A stretch of 64,000 nucleotides of DNA, taken from the NCBI RefSeq assembly GCF_000276665.1, contig NW_004955434.1:22463797-22527796 (forward strand), read 5' to 3'. Shown in pieces: positions 54,365-64,000 of this stretch. This stretch comes from Chinchilla lanigera. Lineage: Eukaryota > Chordata > Mammalia > Rodentia > Chinchillidae. The position numbers and the translations under genes were made by a program. Each line of letters opens with the position of its first letter. Positions within the stretch are counted from its first letter, which is position 1. The notes under the pieces were generated by a model, which did no database searches, had not been told where the DNA came from, and saw only the letters and a list, made by a program, of their open reading frames with translations.

Positions 54365-54880
54365 GTGGACAGCCCCAAGACATGACACGTTTTGAGATGG
54401 GGTGCAGGACATGCTGCTCCAAACTACGGCGTGCTGGAAATTAAGAAGATGGTAGAAGCACAAAGGTCAATCTCTGCTCTTGTCCTACTTTTCTGTATGA
54501 GAATTCTTTGGCCTTCCTCCTCTGAAAGTAGGTCATAAGACCCTCACATGACAGGTGTCCTGCTTTGTATCCGGAGGAAGGGGATAAAGGCAAAGAATCT
54601 GAAAAAACAGGCCTTGCTGAATATCCCTCAGTTTATCACCACTGGAGCACATTCCCTTCTACCCACTCATTCTATTACAGAAGCATCTACTCTTCACCAA
54701 ATCTAAGAATAAAACTACAAGTTTCCCTGTTTCTTCAACTCTTCATTCTGAAAGTTCACGTTGGGTAAAACTTCTATACATAAACTTGCTATGCTTTTCT
54801 CTTATTCATCTGTCTTTTCTTATATAAGTGTCAGCCATAAACCTTATGATGAATAAATATGTTACTGTCTCTCCCCTGCA
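54365..54880 (+). mobile_element. ERVL-class LTR (MLT2/MER74-like)
   Basis: 'gacatgctgctccaaactac', 'gaagatggtagaagcacaaa', 'gtaggtcataagaccctcac', 'acaggccttgctgaatatcc', 'tgctatgcttttctcttatt', 'catctgtcttttcttatata' and 'gtgtcagccataaaccttat' are in the order of an ERVL-class LTR as I recall it. The family name is uncertain. It lies about 140 bp left of the MaLR provirus and is in the opposite orientation. Confidence 0.45.
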
Positions 54881-54904
54881 TTTCCAACATGTACAGATTT
54901 GTGT

Positions 54905-55015
54905 TTCTACTCATTCAATTAAGAGATTTGTGCTAGACAGTGTCCTGACTATTGAGAATGTAAGAGTGATTGAGCAAGAATTCCTGCTGTTCTGAAGCAC
55001 ACATTCTAGGATGGG
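54905..55015 (-). mobile_element. L2 3' end, reversed
   Basis: 'tctactcattcaattaagag', 'tgtgctagacagtgtcctga', 'gagaatgtaagagtgattga', 'agcacacattctaggatggg' in reversed L2 order. Confidence 0.7.
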
Positions 55016-55021
55016 GTAGGG

Positions 55022-55346
55022 GGTTTACTAGTCAGTTTTCCCACTGCTGCAGCAAAGTGACTGAAATGCACAGCTTCAAGGTGGAGGGGTTTATTTGCCT
55101 CATGGCTTCAAAGGACGTCTGAGTGGCTCCACGGCAGGAACATCATGGTGAAAGGGCGTAGCACAACCAGGTTGTTCAGTTCACGGCAGCAGGGACGAAG
55201 TACAGAGAGGAAGGGCCCAGGGACCGATAGAGATCTCAAGACCACACCCTCAGGATCCACACAGACACACCCATAAATGAGGTTTACTAAGCCCCTAGAC
55301 AGCTCCCAAGCCAACCAGACTGAGAACCACGCTTAACCTTCATATC
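55022..55346 (-). mobile_element. MaLR LTR, left (element 3' LTR)
   Basis: Reversed LTR: 'ctagtcagttttcccactgc', 'aggggtttatttgcctcatg', 'aggaacatcatggtgaaagg', 'ttcacggcagcagggacgaa' and a right end 'cacgcttaaccttcat'. Matched by eye to the right LTR. Confidence 0.75.
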
Positions 55347-56867
55347 ATACCCCTTCTCAAGCAAACACTGACTCCCCAAGCAAACGCTTCTCATTAAACA
55401 CAATAACAATAATTCCACCTTTGTGATAAAACTATCTTGAATACAACTGAATATGGAATAATCACTTCCCCAAAGTCTTAACACTGCTAGAATTTCTCAA
55501 AAATCTAACTCAAAAGTCTTTTGTGAGTCTTAAGGTGAACTCTTAGCCGTGAAACTTTAAAATTAAGAATGCAAGAACATATTCCCAATATGAGCGGTAC
55601 AGGGTGAACATTCCCTTCCAAAAGGCGAGAGGAGTGAGATCGAAAAGAATTGGAAGCAAGAGCAAAACCCAGCCGTGCAAACACTGAGTCCTCCACGCCT
55701 GGCCACCAGAGTACACAGTGGTGAGATGTGAGTGACAGAGGCTTTGGGCAGGCCCTTCCATAATGCCTTGAGGGCTGCTGCTCACATGACCTTTCTCTTC
55801 AGCTGTGTTCATGGTGTGCAGTTTTCCCCAGCAGACACTCCAAGTTCCTAGCATCCGTGACTCCCTGGGGTCTCCACCACATGCTTGGCCTTGTCCCTAC
55901 CGCTGCTTGCACTGCCTCCACATGGCCTCCTTGCCTGACCCTTAAGTCTTCTCTGAACTTTGAGTGAAAGCCTCAAGTTCTGGCCTCCAGAACTCTTGCA
56001 GTCTGTGTGCCAGTAAAACCAGCACCATGTAGACAATGTTAAAGGTCACTGCTAGCAGGGACAGTAGTCAGGCCCCCTTGGAACATGCAGCAGCCTCTGA
56101 GAGCCTGGATAGCTGAGTGCAGTAAAATATATCCCAGGGAGCCACTTCCCTAGGTGGTCTTTCTCAAGAAGTATTCCATGGGCTATCTTCTCAACTAAAA
56201 AGTTTACAGTTTTGCAGCTTTGAGTTTGTGATGCATGGGGTCTTGCTGATTTCTGAGATGCCCTCAGGACATCATTCTTCTCATCCTGGTTCAAAATACT
56301 TGATTTCTTTTTAATGGTGCTAATTTCTTCAGGGGCCACACCCCCTTTGGCCCCAATTTTCCACATAGTTCATTTCAGGTTAGGCCAAAATTTAAGTTTT
56401 CAAAACACGTTTTCTCCACTTTTTGATTCTGATTCTCCATATAATTCTGGCCAAAAACAGTCAGCAGTACCCATGCCACAGACTGAATATTAGGCAGCCT
56501 TGAAATTTCCTCCACCAGATCAATCAGTCCACTGCCCTTAAACTCAGCCTTCTTCGAAGTCTCAGGACACAGGTAAAATGTAGACTTTTTTCCCAGAAGG
56601 TAACAAGAAGGCCTCTAGTTCAATTGCCAGTAGAGTCCCCATTCCCAACCAAAATCTCATGACTGGCCTTTGCTGGCCACCTTCTGATCAGCATTTCGGT
56701 CTTCTGAACTCTGGCCAAAATTGCCAGTCAGGATCTACTTATATCACTCTAGGGCTTCTGTAGCTTGCTTCTCCAAACATTTGCAAACTTCTCCTATAAA
56801 CACTTCCAAATGCTTGTAACCCACATGGCCATGCACAGTCACAGAACCAGTTCCACTTTCAGTAACA
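55347..56867 (-). mobile_element. MaLR internal region
   Basis: Read on the minus strand from the right LTR, it gives blocks in the order of a MaLR internal region: 'accgaaatgctgatcagaag', 'tctggtggaggaaatttcaa', 'gtctgtggcatgggtactgc', 'gatgtcctgagggcatctca' and 'gactactgtccctgctagca'. These resemble internal MaLR sequence of other mammals. No intact protein-coding frame is seen. Confidence 0.65.
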
Positions 56868-57172
56868 ATTACCTATATTAATGAACTTTCCTGTTGCTAG
56901 GACAAATTGCTCAACACCCATAACTTGAAAGAGAAGAGGTTTATTCAGTTCATGGTTTGAGACAGTCAGTCCATGGTCAGCAGGTTCCAAGGCAGGAGCA
57001 TCATGGTGGAAGGTTGTGGTGTGAAAAAGATGCTTAGTTCATGAGGCTGGAAAACAGAGCAGGGAAACAGCAGTAGCGTGGAAGGGTTAAGGGACCATAC
57101 ATAGACCCCAAGGCCAGGTCTCCACGATCCACCTAGAATTGTGGTGATTGACAACTAAGCTTAACCATCATG
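56868..57172 (-). mobile_element. MaLR LTR, right (element 5' LTR)
   Basis: Reversed LTR: 'actttcctgttgctaggaca', 'gagaagaggtttattcagtt', 'cagtcagtccatggtcagca', 'ggagcatcatggtggaaggt' and right end 'aactaagcttaaccatcat'. The same family as 55.0 kb but diverged. Confidence 0.75.
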
Positions 57173-57239
57173 GGGGCAGACAGCACATAGATAATGAACC
57201 AGTTTTTTGTAATTTCAAGGACTGTGGATAGCACTAGAA

Positions 57240-57660
57240 CAGCGGAAGGGGCTGGAAAGTACTTGGGAGGTTGCTCTTCTGTACAGAGTAGCTGAGGAGG
57301 AAGACCTTTGGAAATCTGGAGTAGAGGTGAAGGAACAAAGTCATGAAAGGCATCCTAAATTACAGGAAGGACTTTAATGGTAAATAAGATCTTAGAGAGT
57401 TTTGATCTAAAGAATGGTTCGATCTAACAAATGTTTTAGTGGTTCATTCTGGGTGATGGATGGAGAGTCGACTTCTGAGGTACAAGGGAGAAAGCTGGAA
57501 GACTATTATCACACCCAGGTCTCTTCCACTTCTGCACTACAGTGTGGAGTCAGAGAGCAGAGAGGCAAAGGGGACTCTGAAAAGGGTCTAGTTATGCACC
57601 AAAGGCTCAAAGATATGAGGGAAGCACTCATGCTACTGGCAGGGCTGAGGTGTGAATAAG
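57240..57660 (-). mobile_element. L2-like, reversed (tentative)
   Basis: Purine-rich phrases such as 'gaaggggctggaaagtactt' and 'ggttcattctgggtgatgga' resemble reversed inner L2, but no terminal motif anchors it. Confidence 0.3.
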
Positions 57661-58620
57661 GCCTCCTGATTGGGCCTAAGTCAAAAGGATGATAGCGAAA
57701 CCTTAATCCCTTTTTATTTCACAAGGATGGTATACTATGATTCCTTCATCCTCTCAAATCTCTTGGACATGAAGGAATCTGCCCTCCAGAGGCCCCTCTC
57801 CCACACCACGTGGAGAGGAGCCCACAGTGCAGAAGTTTGGAAGATTTTACTACTAACCCTACCCCTTCATCAGCTGTCTTTTATCACACATGACTTCCTC
57901 CCTGCACCTCCATCCAAGCCAGGGCCTAGATGATAGGATCAGAGGGGGACTCCTGATCCCAGGAGATGAATCTGATGAGCAAAGAGAAACCTAAGATAAT
58001 ACAGCCTGGCACAAACAGGTGAATACAGCCAATAGGATTCCCTTCCTGAAACACCAATGGAAAACTTTCTCAGCAGTGGGATCTTAAACCAAAATAAATA
58101 TAGACATAGAACTGGCTCAGGGGTTATGGAAAACTAGTTATGAAAGAACTGAACTACACAGAAAGCAAAGACCCCATGGCAGATACTGAAAATACTTGTG
58201 TCACACTAATGCCAGGCCACTCATGGGAAGAGTCACAAACTTTCTTGCTCAAATTCCCAGAGATATGAGACCCTAGGGCCTGGAAGCTCTGCTTTTGGGA
58301 AAATGTATATCTATATATTAGCATCTGCTCCTAAATATTCAATAGTACCCATCCCTACCTCACTGTTGTGGACTCCAGCCTGCTAAGAAGGTCACACTTA
58401 AGAAAACACCACATGTTCACTTTCCTAGGATATACACTCTGGTGCTCACTTGCCAACTTATGGATCCCTAAAGCCTTTTTCTAATGCTTCTGTTTGCGCA
58501 CCAAGTTGGTGTACACTTGATGTGGGTCTACGAGTCTTGTTTTATTTCTAAAATATGTCTGTATCTTTAATTTTTTGTGCCTAATTCTTATTTATAACTC
58601 TATCTTTAAAAGAGCTGATG
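57661..58620. other. Unassigned sequence
   Basis: No repeat or exon recognised. One short frame (57670-57933) has no domain. Confidence 0.4.
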
Positions 58621-58772
58621 GCTGGGTGTGGTGGTGCACTCCTGTAATCCCAGTACGTGGGAGGCTGAGGCAGGAAGAATTGCTGTGAGATCAAGGCCAG
58701 CCTTGGCTACAGAGTGAGTTCAAGGCTGCCTGAACTGCATAATGAGACCCTGTGTCAAAAAGAAAAAGAAAG
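58621..58772 (+). mobile_element. B1 SINE with internal duplication and target-site duplication
   Basis: 'gctgggtgtggtggtgcact', 'cctgtaatcccagtacgtgg', 'gaggctgaggcaggaagaat', two copies of the 'ggccagccttggctacagag / ggctgcctgaactgcataat' block, 'gagaccctgtgtc', A-rich tail. Flanks carry 'aaagagctgat' (58609-58619 and 58769-58779), a target-site duplication. Confidence 0.96.
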
Positions 58773-59869
58773 AGCTGATACGATGGCTGCAGGAACATCA
58801 GCAATTTGTTGACTCACTTCTAAGGTGTCTGGACTACTCCCACCAGACTAAGAGCTCGCTTGGCTCACAGAAATTAGGCATCAGGGGCTTCTGTACGCTT
58901 ACTGCCTTATGCAAGGGTATTAGAAGGCCAGGACCACATTAGAAGGAGAAGAAAATCTTTCCTTGGATTAGTGAGCTGAGTTTTATCCTTTCCAGTGGCT
59001 TATGTAGTTGATCAGAAGCAGGGTTCCGGGTCTCAGAGACTTGGTCTCGTTGATAGGAGTGATGTTGATCTTTTAGATTGAGTCTTCATAAACTTTACCA
59101 GTGAGACACTGAAGGTCAGGTTTTGGGGATTAAGCTTGCTCAGTCGTTCCTTCCTTGGAATCCTCACAGAGGTACAGCTGTTAAACAAAGGAAAGGCTCT
59201 AAGCTCAAAGCCCAGCAGGAAACACAGGCTGTTGCCGACAGAGGCATTGCCTGAGTTTGGCTCTCAGGGAGCAGAGTCTGAGGTGGGTGTTCCTGAAAAA
59301 GTAGCTTAGGGAGGAAGTGGATGCAGGAGAAAGGAATCGAGTGAACAGAAGCGGGTAAGGAAGAAAGTTAAGCAAGGCTACAACTCAGGTGGCTTCAGTG
59401 TGGCCCCAAATGGAGCGCTGGGCTCCATATTTCACCAGTTTGTTGCTTCTTTTGTCAAGCCTCTTCTATGCACCTTGTCAGACACTAGCCTCTGGCAGGA
59501 AATGAGAGATGCAGGTTAACTCTCCATACTGAGGCAGCTTCCATCTAGCCAAAGACAATTCTCTGAACAACAGGACGCTGTTAGGGTTGGCAGCTAACAC
59601 AGCACGAGACTATAGTGGGGCACTGCCTGGTGAAGGAAATCTGGGCCGGACATCAACAACAACCTTTAGAAGGAGCAGGAGAGATGGGACCTACATTCCC
59701 AGGGCATTCTCATTCCTCACTGGACTCTGCCATACCCAACAAAATATCTCAGGCATCTCAAAAATCCATAGTGATCACTGTCACTAAAGAGGAAAAATCT
59801 CTACTACTGGAACTGTATCAGATTCTGGATTTATGCTTTTGATTTTGGGTTTTCATTTGTAAACCTGGG
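58773..59869. other. Unassigned sequence
   Basis: No repeat or exon recognised. Two overlapping plus-strand frames at 59587-59842 lack domains. Confidence 0.4.
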
Positions 59870-60277
59870 CCCCTGTAGTGTCTCTCAAAAGATACGGACA
59901 TGGATATATCCATATCTTAAACCCCAGAATCTATGACTGTAACCTTATTTGGAAAAAGAACGTTTGCAGATATGATTAAGGATATCAAGGTGTGATCATC
60001 CTAGATTATCTGATTGGGCCCAAACAGCAAGACAAGACACAGAAGAGAAGCCACAGACACAAAGAGCGCCCGTAAAAATGGAGACAAGATGCTTGGAACT
60101 ACCAGGAGCAGGAAGAGGCGAGGAAGGAATCTCCCCTGGGGTATTTTGAGGAAATACAGATCTACCGATGGCTTGATTTTCATTTCTGTCCTCTCGAACT
60201 GTGAGACAATAACTTTCTGGGTTGTTTTTTCTTTAACCCAAATTACCCACTTTGTGATAACAATCCTAGAAAACTAA
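59870..60277 (+). mobile_element. MLT1-type LTR
   Basis: 'ccccagaatctatgactgta', 'accttatttggaaaaagaac', 'gtttgcagatatgattaagg', 'gattatctgattgggcccaa', 'ctcgaactgtgagacaataa' and 'ttgtgataacaatcctagaa' in MLT1 order. Near full length. The overlapping open frames are not genes. Confidence 0.85.
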
Positions 60278-60366
60278 TGTCGTCCCCTCTTCTTATCTGT
60301 CTCGTCTTAACCAGAACAATGATCTACTTGGAGTCTCAGTTTTCTCGTATGCAAAAATAATCTTGT

Positions 60367-60450
60367 AGGGCTGGGGATGTAGCTCAGTGGCACAGCACCT
60401 GCCTGGCTAGTGCAAGGTCCTCAGTTTGATTCCCAGTATCAAAAAGAAAA
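60367..60450 (+). mobile_element. ID SINE
   Basis: 'gggctggggatgtagctcag', 'tggcacagcacctgcctggc', 'tagtgcaaggtcctcagttt', 'gattcccagtatc', short A-rich tail. Flanks 'aatcttgta' and 'caacttgtaa' may be a short target-site duplication. Confidence 0.95.
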
Positions 60451-60819
60451 CAACTTGTAATTTTGTTTGTAGATGTACAAGGATATTTCAAAAACTGATG
60501 CAGTTAAAACTGACACGTAATAATTTTTCAGTGCATATCACTTTCCTGTCTCTTCTAATCTTTTGGGTACACCAAAGCTTTCTAAAGTGGATTTTTACTG
60601 TAACGTGAAAATTTGCACCAACTTCAGCACTATAACCACAATTCTTTTCTTCTCCCAAAAGGAGAGTGTGGCTCTGCCAGCAAAGATTTCAGTAAGGCCA
60701 GATATAAAATTTTAAATAAAATATAACTTCAACAATAGCCCTTGTCTTTTTTATATTTCTTGTCTTAGGAAAACCATAATTTCTCTATACTTTTTAATGA
60801 TGTATCAATATGTTCACAT

Positions 60820-61475
60820 ATATATATATAAATAATTAGGATAGAGCTTGATAAATTCCATAACTGAGTACAAGCCTGCAATCAACCCCTTGATGAAGAA
60901 TAGAACATAATCAGCAAAAGAAATTTCCTTGGTACCCCTCCCCAATTACTAATCCCCAAAAGACTGACTTCTAGTCATGTAGAATAACTTTGTCTATATT
61001 GGAAATTTGAAATACAGTCATACAGTATATATTATTATGGTATCTTTTCTTTTTTGCCACATAAAGTTGATGAGATTTACCTATATTATTGTGTGTAGTA
61101 GAAGATTGCTCTTTACTATTTGTATGTAACATTCCATTTTGGAAGAAACTATAACTTACTTATCCATCTACTAATGATGGACATTTCAGTTCTTGTAAAT
61201 TTTTGGCTATTGAAAATAGAGCTCTATAAACATTCTAGTTTACACACTATAAATTAATCACATAGATACATGTAGATTAATCTGGGGAATAATTGACATC
61301 TGTATAGTAGTAATCTCCCAAAGTGCGAACATGGTATATCCTCTATTTACTTACATGTTCTTAAAATTTGTCAATGTTTTTGCAGTTTCCTTTGCTAAAA
61401 TCTGACACACTTTTTTTAGAATTTTCTCCTAGATATTTTATCTTTTTGATGCAATAATGGTATTGGGACTCTGTA
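60820..61475 (-). mobile_element. Ancient L1M, ORF2 3' part, reversed
   Basis: Left to right it runs from the L1 3' side inward. 'ttacttatccatctactaat' with 'gatggacatttcagttcttg' and 'gcta ttgaaaatagagctct' is the reversed late ORF2 block. Then 'tctcctagatattttatctt' with 'tttgatgcaataatgg' is the reversed 'caataccatt...aaatacttagga' block. A gap removed part between them. An (AT)n lies at 60820-60832. Confidence 0.65.
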
Positions 61476-61867
61476 GGATTTTAAGGAAATGGAAAATTTT
61501 AATAGTCTGAGCTTTATGCCTCTCTAGACAAGGATCATGAGACTTTTCTTTTATTAAAACTATAGGAAGAGCAAAAGTATTTAAATATTCCAAACTGTTA
61601 GAACTGACCAAAGGGAAAACAAATAAAACCAGAGGCTGCAATTAGCCAATTAGTGTGCCAAGTACACATTCCATTTCGCACTTCTAACAGTATCTATTAT
61701 GCCATAAGAAATCCTTTCCCAGAACAGGATCCAAAAGAAACAACTTGAAATTCCATGGTTGGTATAAAAGAAATAAATCTCTTTTCATTGATCTTTGGCC
61801 AGAGAGTGTAGTACATTATCTGATTTCAAAAATTTGAAAAGGAATAGAGACAAAATCCATCATTCAC
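61476..61867. other. Unassigned sequence
   Basis: No repeat recognised beyond the L1M flank. The minus-strand frame 61438-61641 has no domain. Confidence 0.4.
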
Positions 61868-62055
61868 AGGATCTTACTATGTGTCAAGCGTATTTACAAA
61901 ATTATCTTTTTAATTTGCAAGACAAATCCATATGCTGTTAGCATTTACTCAATTTTACAGTTAAGGAATCTGAAGTGCAGAGATTAATGCCCCAAATTAC
62001 ACTCTAGCATGGACAGAAATGCAAACCTAGCCTGACTGATGCCAAAGGTAATTCT
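61868..62055 (-). mobile_element. MIR SINE, reversed
   Basis: 'cttactatgtgtcaagcgta', 'tactcaattttacagttaag', 'gaatctgaagtgcagagatt', 'aatgccccaaattacactct', 'atgcaaacctagcctgact' in reversed MIR order. Confidence 0.75.
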
Positions 62056-62099
62056 TCTTTTAAAAGTAACTTTAGTTAGTATCTAACTATTAAAATTAA

Positions 62100-62450
62100 A
62101 GATGATCATTATAGAGATTTTTAAAACTACATAAAAGTATGAAGAAATTATTTTTCTAGATACATATTTTCACTTCACAACTTCCTCATGACTTCACACA
62201 CCCTTCTACAGCACTATTACAATGTTTGCATTGTATGTCTTCTGTTAAACCATTTGACCAAATATGGATCTATTTGGATCCTTGGATATCCAAGTTCATG
62301 TTGGATACTTAGTCCAATTCTACTTTTCACATAATAAATAACTGTGTAGTGAGCTATGCATCTCTATCATTGCACCTTTGCACGTACTTCTGATCAGTCC
62401 TTTATGATAAACTCCTTCAAGTGTTTTCACAGAGTTAAAATGCTTAATCC
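62100..62450 (-). mobile_element. Possible antisense L1M-type 3' UTR (tentative)
   Basis: Phrases like 'gcatctctatcattgcacct', 'ttgcacgtacttctgatcag' and 'ttatgataaactccttcaag' resemble reversed old L1 3' UTR sequence. Too diverged for a firm call. Confidence 0.3.
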
Positions 62451-62541
62451 ATTAGTCAAACCCTGTTCCCCTGTTCCTCTCCATGCCCCGGGTAAGTCAT
62501 ACTCTCTCCTCCTCCACTCAGCACGAGGGTGAACACTTGTT

Positions 62542-63219
62542 GTGTCTTTACCTGTGCTGACCCCCAGCCCAGAACACCAGGGGTGTCAGACTTTGTCAGA
62601 GCTCTGCTGGAATGTGCCTGCTCTCCAGGCTGTGCTCATCTCACCACTGTGCAGGCTGCCTCTGCCCACTGCGTACCTAGAAAGAGCACACAAGTCCAAA
62701 GAGCCGAGGACTAGATTCCAAGTCAAAATCAGCAAGGTTTGTCTGAATAAACTCAGTTGTGCCTTAAGACACATTATTTTAAAAACCACAGTGAGGCTTG
62801 CTGAGATGTGGCGATTCATACCTGGCCATGTGCGTGATCTTCAGAAAGCTCGGTGTGGCATAGTCAAGTCAGTGACTGAAGAGCCAGTAGGTACGAATAC
62901 ATGGCAGGAAGAAGAGGTTTTAAAAGCGAAGAGAAAGCTTTCTTTTGAAGAGTTAAGAGAATTCCGCAAATACTTTGAAACTAAGGACACAGCTAGAGAA
63001 CCAAGCAAAACAATGTGTCATCCACTTACGGGTTTCAAAGAGTCCAGTGAAACGTTCAGCAGGGCGGTGGGCGGGGCGATGTTTGCTATCTCCCTTCCCT
63101 CTACTGACTTGGGCCTATCAGACAGAGACAAAGGGAGGGCTTTCCAGAGGGCGCATGTGCATGTCTACAGGCATTCAATTTCTGTTTCCAAAGCCTTTCA
63201 GGGAGTTTTAGGGACTTGA
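62542..63219 (+). other. Longest open frame in the window (225 codons), unrecognised
   Basis: An ATG-to-stop frame of 225 codons. I recognise no domain, signal peptide, membrane segment or family. The middle is charged (many K, E, R; around residues 120-150) and the end is mixed. A rough count for random sequence of this size gives well under one such frame, so it is mildly unusual. No splice signals, promoter or polyadenylation context supports a gene. A broken pseudogene, a repeat-derived frame or chance are all possible. Confidence 0.15.
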
Positions 63220-63434
63220 AAAGTACAGTGGTTTGAGAATCATCTTTGTTCTTAAGCCTTTGCAATTAAACAAGCAGAACATAATTGCACTAGCAACTTT
63301 AAAAGTTACAGTGAAAGGAATACCTAAGGTTATGATCCAAACAGGCAAATGCTAAAAGGACAGGTGGAAGATGACATACGATGGTCATGGGTAGGGTCCT
63401 TTTCACAAGGACAGGTAGGAATATCCTTTTGTAG

Positions 63435-63540
63435 ATGAATTGCATCACCCCAAATTCATATGCTGGCACCTTAACCTCCAGTGTAACTGTACTTGGAATA
63501 GCATGTAGCAATAAGGTTCTCAGAAATGCAGAGACACTAG
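63435..63540 (+). mobile_element. MLT1-type LTR 5' part
   Basis: 'gaattgcatcaccccaaatt', 'catatgctggcaccttaacc', 'tccagtgtaactgtacttgg' follow the start of an MLT1 LTR. It is truncated by the next repeat. Confidence 0.6.
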
Positions 63541-64000
63541 GACTGGTAGATAGAGAGAGAGGGAGAGAGAGAGAGACAGAAGGAGAGAGAGAGAGAGAGA
63601 AGGAGAGAGAGAGAGAGAGAGAAGGAGGGGGGGAGAGAAAAGGGGGGGTTCTTGGAAGGAATTGGCTCATATGGTTATAGAGGCTGGCAAGTCCCAAGAC
63701 ATGCAAGGTGGGTTGGCAAGAAGGAGACAGAAAAATTGGACTCTGAAGGCCTGAGAACCAGGATGAGCTGATGTCCGAATACAAAGGTCAATGGGCAGGA
63801 AGTATTTCTTCCTACTTCAGAGAGGGTCAATATTTTTGTTCTATTTCAGGCCTTCAACTGATTGGATGAGCACTACCCACATCAGTGGAAACAAGTTGCT
63901 TTATTCATTCTATGGATTTAAATGTTAAGTGAGTGTTCACCCAAAAACACTCTCAAAATTTACCTAGAATACTATTTGACCAGACATCTGGGCACTTTGT
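63541..64000 (-). mobile_element. Mammalian interspersed repeat, runs off right edge
   Basis: After a GA tract, 'ggaattggctcatatggtta', 'gaggctggcaagtcccaaga', 'aaggcctgagaaccaggatg', 'ttctatttcaggccttcaac', 'tgattggatgagcactaccc' and 'ctagaatactatttgaccag' match a repeat block common in mammalian genomes. I recall the block but not its name with certainty. An LTR or MER-class origin is likely. Confidence 0.5.
63549..63648. repeat. (GA)n microsatellite with GGAGA interruptions
   Basis: About 100 bp of GA with periodic AAGG interruptions. It probably grew from the 'agagagagag' stretch of the repeat it lies in. Confidence 0.95.

Larger units (their letters stand above)
55022..57172 (-). mobile_element. 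MaLR provirus with both LTRs, reversed
   Basis: Two LTRs of one family in the same reversed orientation (55022-55346 and 56868-57172) enclose about 1.5 kb. That size and the non-coding-like content fit MaLR elements, which carry about 1.5-1.7 kb of internal sequence without functional retroviral genes and depend on ERVL for movement. The 3' LTR (of the element) is the left one. A 62-104-codon scatter of open frames is present, none recognisable as gag or pol. Confidence 0.75.

Noticed and set aside
62529..62714. Short frame overlapping the 225-codon frame
   Set aside because: Shadow of the same open region.
1..64000. CRISPR array, operon, riboswitch, functional rRNA/tRNA/snRNA gene
   Set aside because: No spaced direct repeats, no clustered coding frames and no intact RNA gene seen. 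The only tRNA-like segments are ID SINEs and one half tRNA.

Overview
The window looks like nuclear DNA from a rodent and holds no protein-coding gene I can support. The evidence for a rodent is a mix of repeat families: monomeric B1 (7SL-derived) SINEs, some with the internal duplication; ID (tRNA-Ala-derived) SINEs; MaLR (ERVL-class) LTRs; several L1 3' ends; and ancient mammalian MIR, L2, MER5 and Tigger-type copies. There are no B2-type SINEs or mouse-type L1s, so I favour a non-murid rodent. The ID sequence makes me lean weakly to a beaver/kangaroo-rat-like (castorimorph) lineage, but this is inference. The open reading frames are short and scattered, and the only clear protein homologies are to L1 ORF1 and ORF2. 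The region is therefore intergenic or intronic.

Layout. 0-11 kb: an L1 3' end at the left edge, an old ID half, an L2, B1s and an ancient L1M (about 8.0-10.9 kb) broken by a B1, a 13-bp minisatellite and a GC-richer segment. 11-29.7 kb: mostly unassigned unique sequence with scattered ID, MIR, L2, B1, MaLR and MLT1 copies, a CpG-rich patch at 17.4-17.8 kb, a second L1 3' end (18.2-18.8 kb), a 250-bp purine microsatellite (19.95-20.2 kb) and a Tigger-type element with both inverted ends. 29.8-35.5 kb: one near full-length but dead L1 with 5' UTR monomers, ORF1, ORF2 and 3' UTR, carrying a young ID insertion with a 16-bp target-site duplication. 35.5-50 kb: a probable solo ERV LTR, two more L1 3' ends, ID, B1, MIR and MER5A copies, and a 39-nt 5' half of tRNA-Gly(UCC) flanked by a short direct repeat. 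50-64 kb: several LTRs, including a MaLR provirus with both LTRs and about 1.5 kb of internal sequence (55.0-57.2 kb), then B1, MLT1, ID, antisense L1M and MIR copies, and a further repeat running off the right edge.

The genes do not form a pathway, because none is present. The mobile elements relate to each other instead: L1 machinery is the known mover of ID and B1, and probably also made the tRNA-half insertion. I found no CRISPR array, operon or novel defence-like system. The most interesting items are the tRNA-half retropseudogene, the monomer-repeat promoter of the L1, the paired-LTR MaLR provirus, and two CpG-dense patches not fully explained by repeats. Repeat names come from recalled family consensus sequences, not from a database search, so boundaries of old copies are approximate.
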